64,000 bases of DNA from Palaeococcus pacificus DY20341 (GTDB lineage Archaea > Methanobacteriota_B > Thermococci > Thermococcales > Thermococcaceae). This document shows, piece after piece, positions 33,828 to 40,837 of this stretch. A program made the position numbers and the translations under genes. Positions within the stretch are counted from its first letter, which is position 1, and every line of letters begins with the position of its first letter. The stretch is from positions 1,178,001 to 1,242,000 of the forward strand of contig NZ_CP006019.1 in NCBI RefSeq assembly GCF_000725425.1, given 5' to 3'. The notes under the pieces are model-generated. The model ran no database searches. It had not been told where the DNA came from and saw only the letters and a list, made by a program, of their open reading frames with translations.

Positions 33828-34361
33828 TCACATGCCCCATCTTTTGTATAAATTATTATAAACTCCCAAACAGTCTAGTATCTTTCCTATTATAAATTTT
33901 ATCATATCGTTCAAATTTTTAGGTTTATGGTAAAATGCTGGAGATGCTGGCATAACTATTCCGCCTGCTTGAGTAACCTTCAACATATTTTCTATATGAA
34001 TTAGGTTCAATGGTGTTTCCCTTATTAATAAAACCAGTTTTTTGCGCTCTTTTAGTGCCACATCAGCAACTCGAGTGATTAAATTGTCAGCATAGCCGTT
34101 AGCAATAGCACTTAAAGTCTTCATTGAACACGGGGCTATAACCACAGCATCAAATGGGTACGACCCTGACGCTACGGGTGCAAAGAGGTCATCCTCTCCA
34201 TAATCATACTCAATATCAACACCAACTTCATACTTCGCAACTTCGATTCCTGTTTTTGATGCGATAACAATAACCTCGTGGCCCAGCTCTTTGAGCGCTT
34301 TAATAAGCTCTAAGCCATAAATGCTCCCACTCGCTCCTGTTATTCCAACCACTATCCTCAC
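33828..34361 (-). CDS. ubiX: Flavin prenyltransferase UbiX
   Basis: UbiX prenylates FMN to make the cofactor of UbiD-type decarboxylases. The flavin-binding N-terminus is [50 protein letters not shown] and [40 protein letters not shown] are the family signatures. The length of 177 aa is typical. GGTGATTTGAG precedes the ATG at 34361. A partner UbiD is not in the window; in archaea it is often unlinked. It is the first gene of the ubiX-lrp-CYTH set. Confidence 0.93.
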   Translation of the reverse strand: MRIVVGITGASGSIYGLELIKALKELGHEVIVIASKTGIEVAKYEVGVDIEYDYGEDDLFAPVASGSYPFDAVVIAPCSMKTLSAIANGYADNLITRVADVALKERKKLVLLIRETPLNLIHIENMLKVTQAGGIVMPASPAFYHKPKNLNDMIKFIIGKILDCLGVYNNLYKRWGM

Positions 34362-34481
34362 TCAAATCACCAGCACAAATTGGTTATGATATTTTAAATT
34401 ATATCGCTTCATCCCTTAAACTTTCCTTAAAAGAGAAAAGGTTTTATCTAGCTTGTCTATAAATAAACTTTAGGTGATAAC

Positions 34482-34781
34482 ATGGACTTCAATTTAAGTG
34501 GAATTGCTGGTGATATGGGTGTTGGTGGTATTGTTGGCTTCATCACTGGATACGCTTTGAAAAAGTTCATAAAACTAGTTTTAGCGCTGATGGGTGCTTA
34601 CATTATAAGTCTGTTCTGGCTCCAGCAGAAGGGAGTAATAACAATAAACACAGATGCCCTGTTTAATTTGACGGAGAAAACAGCTGGACAAGCTCTTGGC
34701 TTAGGAGACAAAATTTTAGGAATTCTCCCTGGAGGAGGAGCTTTTGTAGTGGCATTCTACTTAGGCTTCACAAAGGGGTAA
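34482..34781 (+). CDS. FUN14 family membrane protein
   Basis: This small membrane protein of 99 aa shows the FUN14 pattern: an N-terminal glycine-rich helix (GDMGVGGIVGFITGYALKKFIKLVLALMGAYIISLFWLQQKGVITIN) and a second hydrophobic helix near the C-terminus (GILPGGGAFVVAFYLGFTKG). In eukaryotes FUN14 proteins act in mitochondria; the archaeal role is unknown. TTTAGGTGATAAC gives a good ribosome binding site, and a TATA-like GTTTTATC lies near 34440. It stands before the flippase gene. Confidence 0.82.
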   Translation: MDFNLSGIAGDMGVGGIVGFITGYALKKFIKLVLALMGAYIISLFWLQQKGVITINTDALFNLTEKTAGQALGLGDKILGILPGGGAFVVAFYLGFTKG

Positions 34782-34813
34782 AGGTTAAATTCCATTGAGC
34801 TTTTCTTTTTTCT

Positions 34814-36136
34814 ATGAACTATGAGAGAAAAGTGATAATCAAGCATTCATTGGCGAGCATCGTAGCGTTGGCACTCTTTGGGATTAGCAGATTCATCTAT
34901 AGTGTTTTAATCTCTAGAAAATTTGGATTAGAAACACTGGGAGTTGCAAATTCACTCATAAGCCAGGCTTTCCTTCTCGCAATGCCTTTAAGCTTTTTTG
35001 CCATTGCTTTAGGCAAATACTCTGCTGAATTCTTAGGGAGAGGTGAAGATAAGCGAATAAAGTCTGCTGCGACAATAGGCTTCTTTTCAGCAATTTTTGG
35101 TCTCCTTTTGCTTCCTTTCAACGTTTATATTGCCCTCCTAAGCACTTTGAGAGCATTTCAGCTTACGCTTAGGAGTTTCCTCTACGGAATCCACAGAGGG
35201 GAAATCTATGCCTATGTGACGGTAACTGCATTTATAGCGTTTCTTCTATCTTTTGCAGTTCCAAATCCCTACGCCCCTTATTTAGCCCTCTTAGGGGGAA
35301 TAACTATTGTAGGATTGGCTTATCTTCTAAAGAATGACTTCTTTGCGAGGCCCAACATTAGAGAGTTTAAAATTCTCCTTGAGTACTCTTCTATGGCATT
35401 TTTAGGAACTCTTGCAGGGGTGTTTTTAGTTCAGGGACCGTATTTTATGAGTGAAAAACTCGGAAGTGCAGCAGTAGCTGGAAAGGTTTCCGCATCACTC
35501 TCCGCAGCTTTTTTATTAACTTATCTTCCTCAAGTCCTCCAATCTGCAATAATGCCCCTCTACGCATATAAGTACGGACAAAATGACATGACTTACGTTA
35601 AAAAGCTCGCAGAAGATACAACCGAGGTTTTGACTTACACAATAGCCATAATAACCTTTGGAAGCCTCATTGTAGGGAGGGAAATCCTATCATACCTCTT
35701 CGGGTTTTCGCTTGGAGATGAGTTTTACATTGCTCTAATCGCTATTGAGGTGTACATTTCTTACAATCCCTCTATAGTGGCACTATCCTCAACGAGATAC
35801 ATAAAACAGAGCACTTTCCTTGCTATATTGGGAAGTATACTTACTCTGCTCTCATGGATTTTCCTAGTTCCAAAGATGGGCGAAAATGGGACTATGATTG
35901 GCCTTTTAATTGGATATGCCACAATATTCCTTGGGGTCGCATTAGTTTCAAAGAAAAAACTTGGAGTGTCAATCTCTTCATATAAGCCACTTTTAATAGC
36001 TCTGCCTCTCCAGATGAGCTTCTTCCTTTCTAAATCTCTCCTCATACTTGCTCTGATATTATACCTTATCATTACAAGAACCCACCTGAGAAGAATCTTG
36101 AAACTCCTTGGGAACATAAGAAGTGATCAGTTTTGA
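34814..36136 (+). CDS. Polysaccharide/lipid-linked glycan flippase (Wzx-like, MVF/MATE superfamily)
   Basis: This 440-residue protein has 12-14 membrane segments and the polysaccharide-synthesis flippase pattern: ALFGISRFIYSVLISRKFGLETLGVANSLISQAFLLAMPLSFFAIALGKYSAEFLGRGE at the N-terminus and YLPQVLQSAIMPLYAYKYGQ in the middle. It would move lipid-linked sugars across the membrane. There is no ribosome binding site before the ATG. A TATA-like GGTTAAATTC at about 34786 puts the transcript start at or next to 34814, so the message is probably leaderless. Glycan genes are not adjacent, although glmS-aglB lie 19 kb downstream. Confidence 0.83.
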   Translation: MNYERKVIIKHSLASIVALALFGISRFIYSVLISRKFGLETLGVANSLISQAFLLAMPLSFFAIALGKYSAEFLGRGEDKRIKSAATIGFFSAIFGLLLLPFNVYIALLSTLRAFQLTLRSFLYGIHRGEIYAYVTVTAFIAFLLSFAVPNPYAPYLALLGGITIVGLAYLLKNDFFARPNIREFKILLEYSSMAFLGTLAGVFLVQGPYFMSEKLGSAAVAGKVSASLSAAFLLTYLPQVLQSAIMPLYAYKYGQNDMTYVKKLAEDTTEVLTYTIAIITFGSLIVGREILSYLFGFSLGDEFYIALIAIEVYISYNPSIVALSSTRYIKQSTFLAILGSILTLLSWIFLVPKMGENGTMIGLLIGYATIFLGVALVSKKKLGVSISSYKPLLIALPLQMSFFLSKSLLILALILYLIITRTHLRRILKLLGNIRSDQF

Positions 36137-36186
36137 CCGATATTCCTTTATACAATAACACCCAGAATTTGATATTAGTGGTCAAC

Positions 36187-36630
36187 ATGGCGGATGACAA
36201 AGAAGTCGAGAGACTTGCAAAAGAGCTTGAAAGCCTCAGAACGGCCATGAGCCAGCTCATGAAAAGCTTTGAAATAGCCTCACAGCTTGCACAGAACTAC
36301 TTAAAGCTTGTAAATATCTATGCCCAGCACGGAGACCTAAGCATTGATGTGGTTATCCCCCAAATAAGGCACGACCAAATTGCCCGTGATATAGTCAAAA
36401 TTCTTTTTGATACTAAAGGGGGCAACATAAGCCAAATAGCAAGGGAATTAAAAGCCAAACGAGGGAAAGCTTCTAGGAACACAGTTAGGGAAAAAATAAA
36501 GCATCTCGTGGAGATTGGTGTCGTGGATGAGGTCAACAGTGAAAAAGGGAAAACCTACACCTTGCGAAAAGAAGTGATCAATAAGTGGTTAGAATTAATC
36601 GGTATTCCCATCAAGTTTGACCAACTATAG
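36187..36630 (+). CDS. Winged-helix regulator with N-terminal coiled coil
   Basis: The N-terminal 45 residues form a coiled coil (DKEVERLAKELESLRTAMSQLMKSFEIASQLAQNYLKLV). The C-terminal 80 form a winged helix (HDQIARDIVKILFDTKGGNISQIARELKAKRGKASRNTVREKIKHLVEIGVV). It looks like a DNA-binding regulator or an archaeal chromosome-associated protein, with unknown target. The ATG at 36187 was preferred over 36133 because a TATA-like CTTTATACAA at about 36147 falls inside the longer frame. It begins a three-gene unit with the next two genes. Confidence 0.78.
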   Translation: MADDKEVERLAKELESLRTAMSQLMKSFEIASQLAQNYLKLVNIYAQHGDLSIDVVIPQIRHDQIARDIVKILFDTKGGNISQIARELKAKRGKASRNTVREKIKHLVEIGVVDEVNSEKGKTYTLRKEVINKWLELIGIPIKFDQL

Positions 36631-36650
36631 TTATTAGTGAGGTGATTGAT

Positions 36651-37220
36651 ATGGAATTTGATGAGAAGGAGTTTGAAAGGGAAATAAAAAAGAAGGTTTT
36701 AATGGCCATGGAGAGCAAGCAGGGGGCCCAAAAGCTTATAGAGGAAACTTTAAGGGAATTAACAGACCAGCTTAAGGAGGCAAAGAGCGAAGAAGATTTA
36801 AAGCTCATTGAAAGGAAGATCGACCTGCTCCAAGACATCCTTGAGGACATGGGGGAAAAGGAAAGTAAGGAGGATGTTGAAGAACTTAAAGAAGTGTTGG
36901 GGACAGTGTCAGAGTATTTGCCCACCATAATGGACTCAATATTTAACCCCATAAAGGATCTTCTGAACGACATCTACGACCCAGATAAGGCGGAGAAGCT
37001 GGGTAAGAATGTTGCTACTTTCTACAAAGAGCTCGTTGCCGCAGGAATGGATCCGGATAAAGCATTCGAGCTCACAAAGGAGTACATGGATAGTGTAAAC
37101 GTTATTAAAACCCTCGCTGCCGCATTTATGAAAAAAGGTATGGGCGGCATAGAGGGCATAAACGAACTGAAAAAACTAGGAAAGAAGAAAATAAGTGTGG
37201 ATTTTGAGGAGGAGCTCTGA
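36651..37220 (+). CDS. Helical protein of unknown function, 189 aa
   Basis: This is a very acidic, largely helical protein with predicted coiled-coil stretches (LIEETLRELTDQLKEAKSEEDLKLIERKIDLLQDIL) and a second helical domain (KLGKNVATFYKELVAAGMDPDKAFELTKEYMDSVNVI). I do not recognise a family. The ATG at 36651 has GAGGTGAT four bases upstream; the GTG at 36642 lies within that site. The stop overlaps the next start (TGATG), so translation is coupled. Its constant partner appears to be the winged-helix protein before it. Confidence 0.7.
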   Translation: MEFDEKEFEREIKKKVLMAMESKQGAQKLIEETLRELTDQLKEAKSEEDLKLIERKIDLLQDILEDMGEKESKEDVEELKEVLGTVSEYLPTIMDSIFNPIKDLLNDIYDPDKAEKLGKNVATFYKELVAAGMDPDKAFELTKEYMDSVNVIKTLAAAFMKKGMGGIEGINELKKLGKKKISVDFEEEL

Positions 37221-37537
37221 TGATTCTCCCCATTTTTAGGCTTTTGTTTATGGTTCCCAAGTTCCTGTGGGAATTGGCAGGAATGAAGAGAACTCTAAAA
37301 AGAAGCAGGCGAGCTTTTAAAAGAGGCCTGCTGAGGAACGGCATGCCAAAAGAGCTTGCAGAAGAGCTTGTGAGAGAATATGATCAATTAGATGAAATTT
37401 TAAGTCCTGGTTTAATGTTAAAATACACACGCTCATTGGCCGATTCAAGGCGCCATTCGGGAGGTTTTTCAGCACATAGGAGTAAAGGAGACTTTTCTTT
37501 TCCACCTGAGGGATTCTTGGGTAAAATGGACGCATGA
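37220..37537 (+). CDS. Small basic protein of unknown function, 105 aa
   Basis: The N-terminus is hydrophobic (ILPIFRLLFMVPKFLWELAGM) and is followed by a strongly basic helix (KRTLKRSRRAFKRGLLRNGMPKELAEEL). The C-terminal 40 residues (SLADSRRHSGGFSAHRSKG onward) look disordered. A peripheral membrane or nucleic-acid contact is possible from the charge pattern. The ATG overlaps the previous stop. Charge complements the acidic partner encoded upstream, so a complex is conceivable, but this is inference only. Confidence 0.65.
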   Translation: MILPIFRLLFMVPKFLWELAGMKRTLKRSRRAFKRGLLRNGMPKELAEELVREYDQLDEILSPGLMLKYTRSLADSRRHSGGFSAHRSKGDFSFPPEGFLGKMDA

Positions 37538-37560
37538 TCTAAATTTCACCCACCGAAAAA

Positions 37561-37592
37561 CTTAAGTTATAAATTTTCTTAACCTTAAGTTA
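37561..37592. promoter_or_regulatory. phr promoter with paired CTTAAGTTA repeats
   Basis: CTTAAGTTA occurs at 37561-37569 and again at 37584-37592, on one face of the helix roughly two turns apart. The TATA box TTATAAATT (37567-37575) overlaps the first copy, and the second copy lies just before the expected transcript start. Phr is known to repress its own gene, so these repeats are candidate sites. A strong GGGGTGAGG ribosome binding site follows. Confidence 0.5.
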
Positions 37593-37609
37593 GAATAGGG
37601 GGTGAGGGC

Positions 37610-38227
37610 ATGGGCTCAAATATAGAGATGGGGAGACTTTTGGATGTGTTGGGGAATGAGACGAGACGGAGAATACTCCTCATGCTCACTAAGAGGCCAT
37701 ACTTTGTTAGCGAGCTTTCTCAGGAGCTTAAGGTAGGACAAAAAGCTGTCCTAGAGCATTTAAAAATTTTGGAAGAAGCTGGCCTCATAGAGGGGAGGGT
37801 TGAAAAGATACCTAGGGGGAGGCCCAGAAAGTACTACGAGATAAAGCGCGGCTTTAGGCTGGAAGTTCTCCTAACTCCACACTTGTTCGGCACTGAGATG
37901 TACGAACCAGGGAAGCCAAAGAGAGCAGGAGAGTACGAACACGCTAAGGCCTTAATAAAGGCTCAGGAACCCATAGAGGTCAAGATGAAGGAGATATCTA
38001 ACTTTTTGATGGAGATTGAAGACAAGATACAGGAGTATCTTAAAATGAAGGCTGAGCTTGAAGAGGTCAGGCTTTTAATGGAGAGTTATCTGGACAACTT
38101 AATGAGACGGCTGGCTCAAGAAAGCGAAGAGGAATTTGAGAGAGTGTGGCGTGAAATAGAAAAAACCCTCCCAGATGATATTCTCAAGGAAGTAAAAAGG
38201 ATTAGAAAGGAAATTTACAGACTTTAG
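37610..38227 (+). CDS. phr: Heat-shock transcriptional regulator Phr-like
   Basis: This is the archaeal heat-shock repressor. In Pyrococcus, Phr represses its own gene, hsp20 and an AAA ATPase gene at normal temperature. The ArsR-type winged helix is [54 protein letters not shown], followed by the characteristic [13 protein letters not shown] wing. A linker and a C-terminal coiled-coil dimerisation domain (residues 120-205) follow. The length of 205 aa is close to the P. furiosus protein (about 200). The identification is from strong recalled similarity. The gene is convergent with rps17e and overlaps it by four bases. Confidence 0.88.
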   Translation: MGSNIEMGRLLDVLGNETRRRILLMLTKRPYFVSELSQELKVGQKAVLEHLKILEEAGLIEGRVEKIPRGRPRKYYEIKRGFRLEVLLTPHLFGTEMYEPGKPKRAGEYEHAKALIKAQEPIEVKMKEISNFLMEIEDKIQEYLKMKAELEEVRLLMESYLDNLMRRLAQESEEEFERVWREIEKTLPDDILKEVKRIRKEIYRL

Positions 38228-38427
38228 AGTATCTTCCCTTCTTCTTTCATTCTAACGAGTTTAGTAATGTATCCGGCTATTCTGTTCCTAATGGTCTTGC
38301 TTGTGACGTTTGTTAGCTCTTCGATCTTCTTCTTGTTGTGCTCAAAGTCCCTTGTGAACTCATTTGGGTACCTGTCGAAAAGCTCTCTAGCAGTCCTTTT
38401 AATGAAACCTTGCCTGATGTTTCCCAT
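38224..38427 (-). CDS. rps17e: 30S ribosomal protein S17e
   Basis: This is an archaeal and eukaryotic small-subunit protein, here 67 residues. The sequence [55 protein letters not shown] is diagnostic of S17e. The length is that of other archaeal S17e proteins. GAGGGGTGTG precedes the ATG. It is transcribed alone, convergent with phr. Confidence 0.96.
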   Translation of the reverse strand: MGNIRQGFIKRTARELFDRYPNEFTRDFEHNKKKIEELTNVTSKTIRNRIAGYITKLVRMKEEGKIL

Positions 38428-38613
38428 TTCACACCCCTCCTAAGCTTTTTCAAATGGTTATCATTATTCATAAAGCAATCAAACATCACCGTTTTAAAGC
38501 TTTTCCCTAAGCCAGCTGAGCAAAAATCAAAAGTGGCGAAGATATCTTATTTAGGAAAGATTTATAAATTCTACACTCCTTTAATCGTTTAGACATCAAT
38601 CTAAGTGATGGTT

Positions 38614-39978
38614 ATGGATGGTGAGCTTAGGAAGAGGCTCTGGGCACTGGCATGGCCTGCCATATTAGCCAACATCTCCTCCACTTTAGTCAACTTAGTG
38701 GACATGATAATGGTAGGTCAGCTTGGCTCTCTAGCAATTGCGAGCGTTGGTCTTGGAGGCCAGTTCTCGTGGTTCATGATGCCCTTAATGTTCGCAGTTT
38801 CATCAGGAACTCTCGCTTTAGTTGCAAGATTTGTAGGTGCCAAAGACTTTGAAAAAGCAGAGGAAGTCTTAGAGCAGAGCATCTACTTGGCTTTCTTAAT
38901 GGGCATTCCGGTTCTCCTCTTAGGAGTCTTCTTTGGTGATGATGCGCTGAAGCTTATGGGAGCGAGTGAAGAAGTGATTGAGCTCGGCTATTCATATATC
39001 AAAATCTTCTTCATGTTTTACCCCATCAATTTCTTAAGCTTTGCGGCTTTCTCAGCTCTCAGAGGTGCAGGAGACACAAAGACTCCCATGAAGTTGAGTC
39101 TCCTAATGAATGCCGCAAATGTTGTCTTGAATTACCTTTTAATCTTTGGAAAGTTTGGCTTCCCAAGGTTAGAGGTTAAGGGGGCGGCTTTAGCATCTGG
39201 CATTTCCATAGCCCTAGCATTCATTGTGGGACTCTTCCTCTTTCTAAGTGGTAGCTTGGTATTGAAGCTCGAACCTAAGTTCAAGTTTGAGGTAGATATG
39301 GTTAGGAGAATCCTCAGAATTGGAATTCCGGCAACAATAGAGAGAATCTTATTCAGCTTCTATGGCTTTCTTTATATAAGTATAGTCACTCGCTTTGGAA
39401 CGATAGCTTTGGCAGCTCACCAGATGGGCCTTAGGGTGGAGAGCATAGCGTACATGCCTGCCTTTGGGTTTAACGTTGCCACCTCCGCTTTGGTTGGGCA
39501 GTCTTTGGGAGAGAAAAATCCAGAGAAAGCCGAAAAAGTCGTGTATGAAGCGTTAAAGATGGTATCTCTATTTATGGGCATTATGGGGCTGGTTTTAATT
39601 GTCTTCCCAAGATACTTGGTTATGCCATTCATAACCAGGAACGACCCGAACTACGCTGAAGTCCTCCGCCTTGCGGCAATATACCTCATAATCGTCGGAA
39701 TAAGCGAAATCCCATTGGGCTGGATTTTTGTTCTAAGTGGAGCTCTTAGAGGTGCAGGGGATACAAAGAGCCCCATGTATGTAACTGCAATAAGCAAGCT
39801 CCTCTTTAGAATATTGCCCTCATACATCTTTGGTTTTGGGATAAGCCTTTGGATAATTCACATAAAAGGAATGGGCGTTATAGCTGCTTGGCTCGCAATG
39901 ACTCTCGAGACGTTCACAAGCGCAGCTATGTTCTGGTGGATATTCAAGAGGGGCAGGTGGAAGGAGATTGAGGTTTAG
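38614..39978 (+). CDS. MATE family efflux transporter
   Basis: This 454-residue, 12-helix exporter of the MATE/NorM type has internal duplication: VDMIMVGQLGSLAIASVGLGGQ in the first half, matched by VTRFGTIALAAHQMGLRVESIAYMPAFGFNVATSALVGQSLG in the second, and twin GALRGAGDTKSPMYV / SALRGAGDTKTPMKL loops. It would export organic cations or drugs by sodium or proton antiport. The ATG at 38614 has AAGTGATG upstream; GTG 38605 and ATG 38608 overlap that site. A TATA-like TTTATAAATT is at 38561. Confidence 0.92.
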   Translation: MDGELRKRLWALAWPAILANISSTLVNLVDMIMVGQLGSLAIASVGLGGQFSWFMMPLMFAVSSGTLALVARFVGAKDFEKAEEVLEQSIYLAFLMGIPVLLLGVFFGDDALKLMGASEEVIELGYSYIKIFFMFYPINFLSFAAFSALRGAGDTKTPMKLSLLMNAANVVLNYLLIFGKFGFPRLEVKGAALASGISIALAFIVGLFLFLSGSLVLKLEPKFKFEVDMVRRILRIGIPATIERILFSFYGFLYISIVTRFGTIALAAHQMGLRVESIAYMPAFGFNVATSALVGQSLGEKNPEKAEKVVYEALKMVSLFMGIMGLVLIVFPRYLVMPFITRNDPNYAEVLRLAAIYLIIVGISEIPLGWIFVLSGALRGAGDTKSPMYVTAISKLLFRILPSYIFGFGISLWIIHIKGMGVIAAWLAMTLETFTSAAMFWWIFKRGRWKEIEV

Positions 39979-40029
39979 TAAAATTGAATTTTGATGTAAA
40001 AATGGCCTGAAAATTATCCTTTTGGCCCT

Positions 40030-40719
40030 TTAAGGGTTACCTATCTTTTTAAGTGCCTCAAAGAGAGTTCCCATCTCTCCAAAATCTAGCACTTCATCTT
40101 CGAGTGGAACTAAAACCTTAGCTCTTTTTGTGTCAAATTTTTTCAGGAATGGCGAGATTATCTCTCTCGACACGTCGTTTCCGTAGGCCCAGGGCGTAAA
40201 TGCAGGCAGAACTATTAGTTTAGCATCCACCAAAAATACAGGCACCTTTATCAAAGCTCCTACTTCGTCTCTAAGCCTTACTGCAGGGTGCTCGTGACCT
40301 ATGATAAAGCGCTCTCCATCGACCAGCTTATCCCCATGAACAACTGTCCATCCCCTAAGCTCAAGATGATCCATAATCTCAATACCAAGTTCCCTAATCC
40401 ATCCTATTCCAACGTCGTGGTTTCCTTTTACTACCACAATCTCCTTCACAAGAGGAGAAACCTCTTCAAAAAACGTTTTAAGCTCAAGTTTTTCTCTTTT
40501 AAAAGGCACAAATGAGTGTTTTAAATCTCCGTTTATGATAAGCCTCTTTGGCTTCTCTTTCATGAGGAGGGAGTTTAGGTCATCTAAAATTTCCTGAAAT
40601 GCTTTTGGAATGTAATTCCCTTCTCTAACGAGGGCCTCTTCGTAGCCTAAATGGAGGTCAGCTATTATCAAGTTATTGCCGAGTTTAAGCGCCTTTTGAG
40701 GCAGAGGCTTTAATCTCAT
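40030..40719 (-). CDS. Metallophosphoesterase (COG1407-like)
   Basis: This calcineurin-like phosphoesterase of 229 aa has its motifs in order: IIADLHLGYEE, IINGDLKHS, VKGNHDVG, VVHGDKLV and IGHEHPAV. The DxHxG variant and the short C-terminal domain (KRAKVLVPLEDEVLDF) are those of the archaeal COG1407 group. This group is repeatedly found next to Lhr-type helicases, as here, where the two genes diverge across 118 bases. Substrate unknown; a nucleic-acid end is suggested by the context. Confidence 0.88.
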   Translation of the reverse strand: MRLKPLPQKALKLGNNLIIADLHLGYEEALVREGNYIPKAFQEILDDLNSLLMKEKPKRLIINGDLKHSFVPFKREKLELKTFFEEVSPLVKEIVVVKGNHDVGIGWIRELGIEIMDHLELRGWTVVHGDKLVDGERFIIGHEHPAVRLRDEVGALIKVPVFLVDAKLIVLPAFTPWAYGNDVSREIISPFLKKFDTKRAKVLVPLEDEVLDFGEMGTLFEALKKIGNP

Positions 40720-40837
40720 ATCCGAATCTTAGCGAGGTTTATTTTTAAACTTATTGAAGTTCGCTAAGCCATCAAAAAAATTTTAAAACCAAACACCCGA
40801 GGTTGGAACAGATGAAAATACCGGAAACGGTGGTGTA

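Noticed and set aside
38338-38592. An 84-codon plus-strand frame over the rps17e start
   Set aside because: It is antisense to rps17e and contains the MATE promoter; no ribosome binding site.
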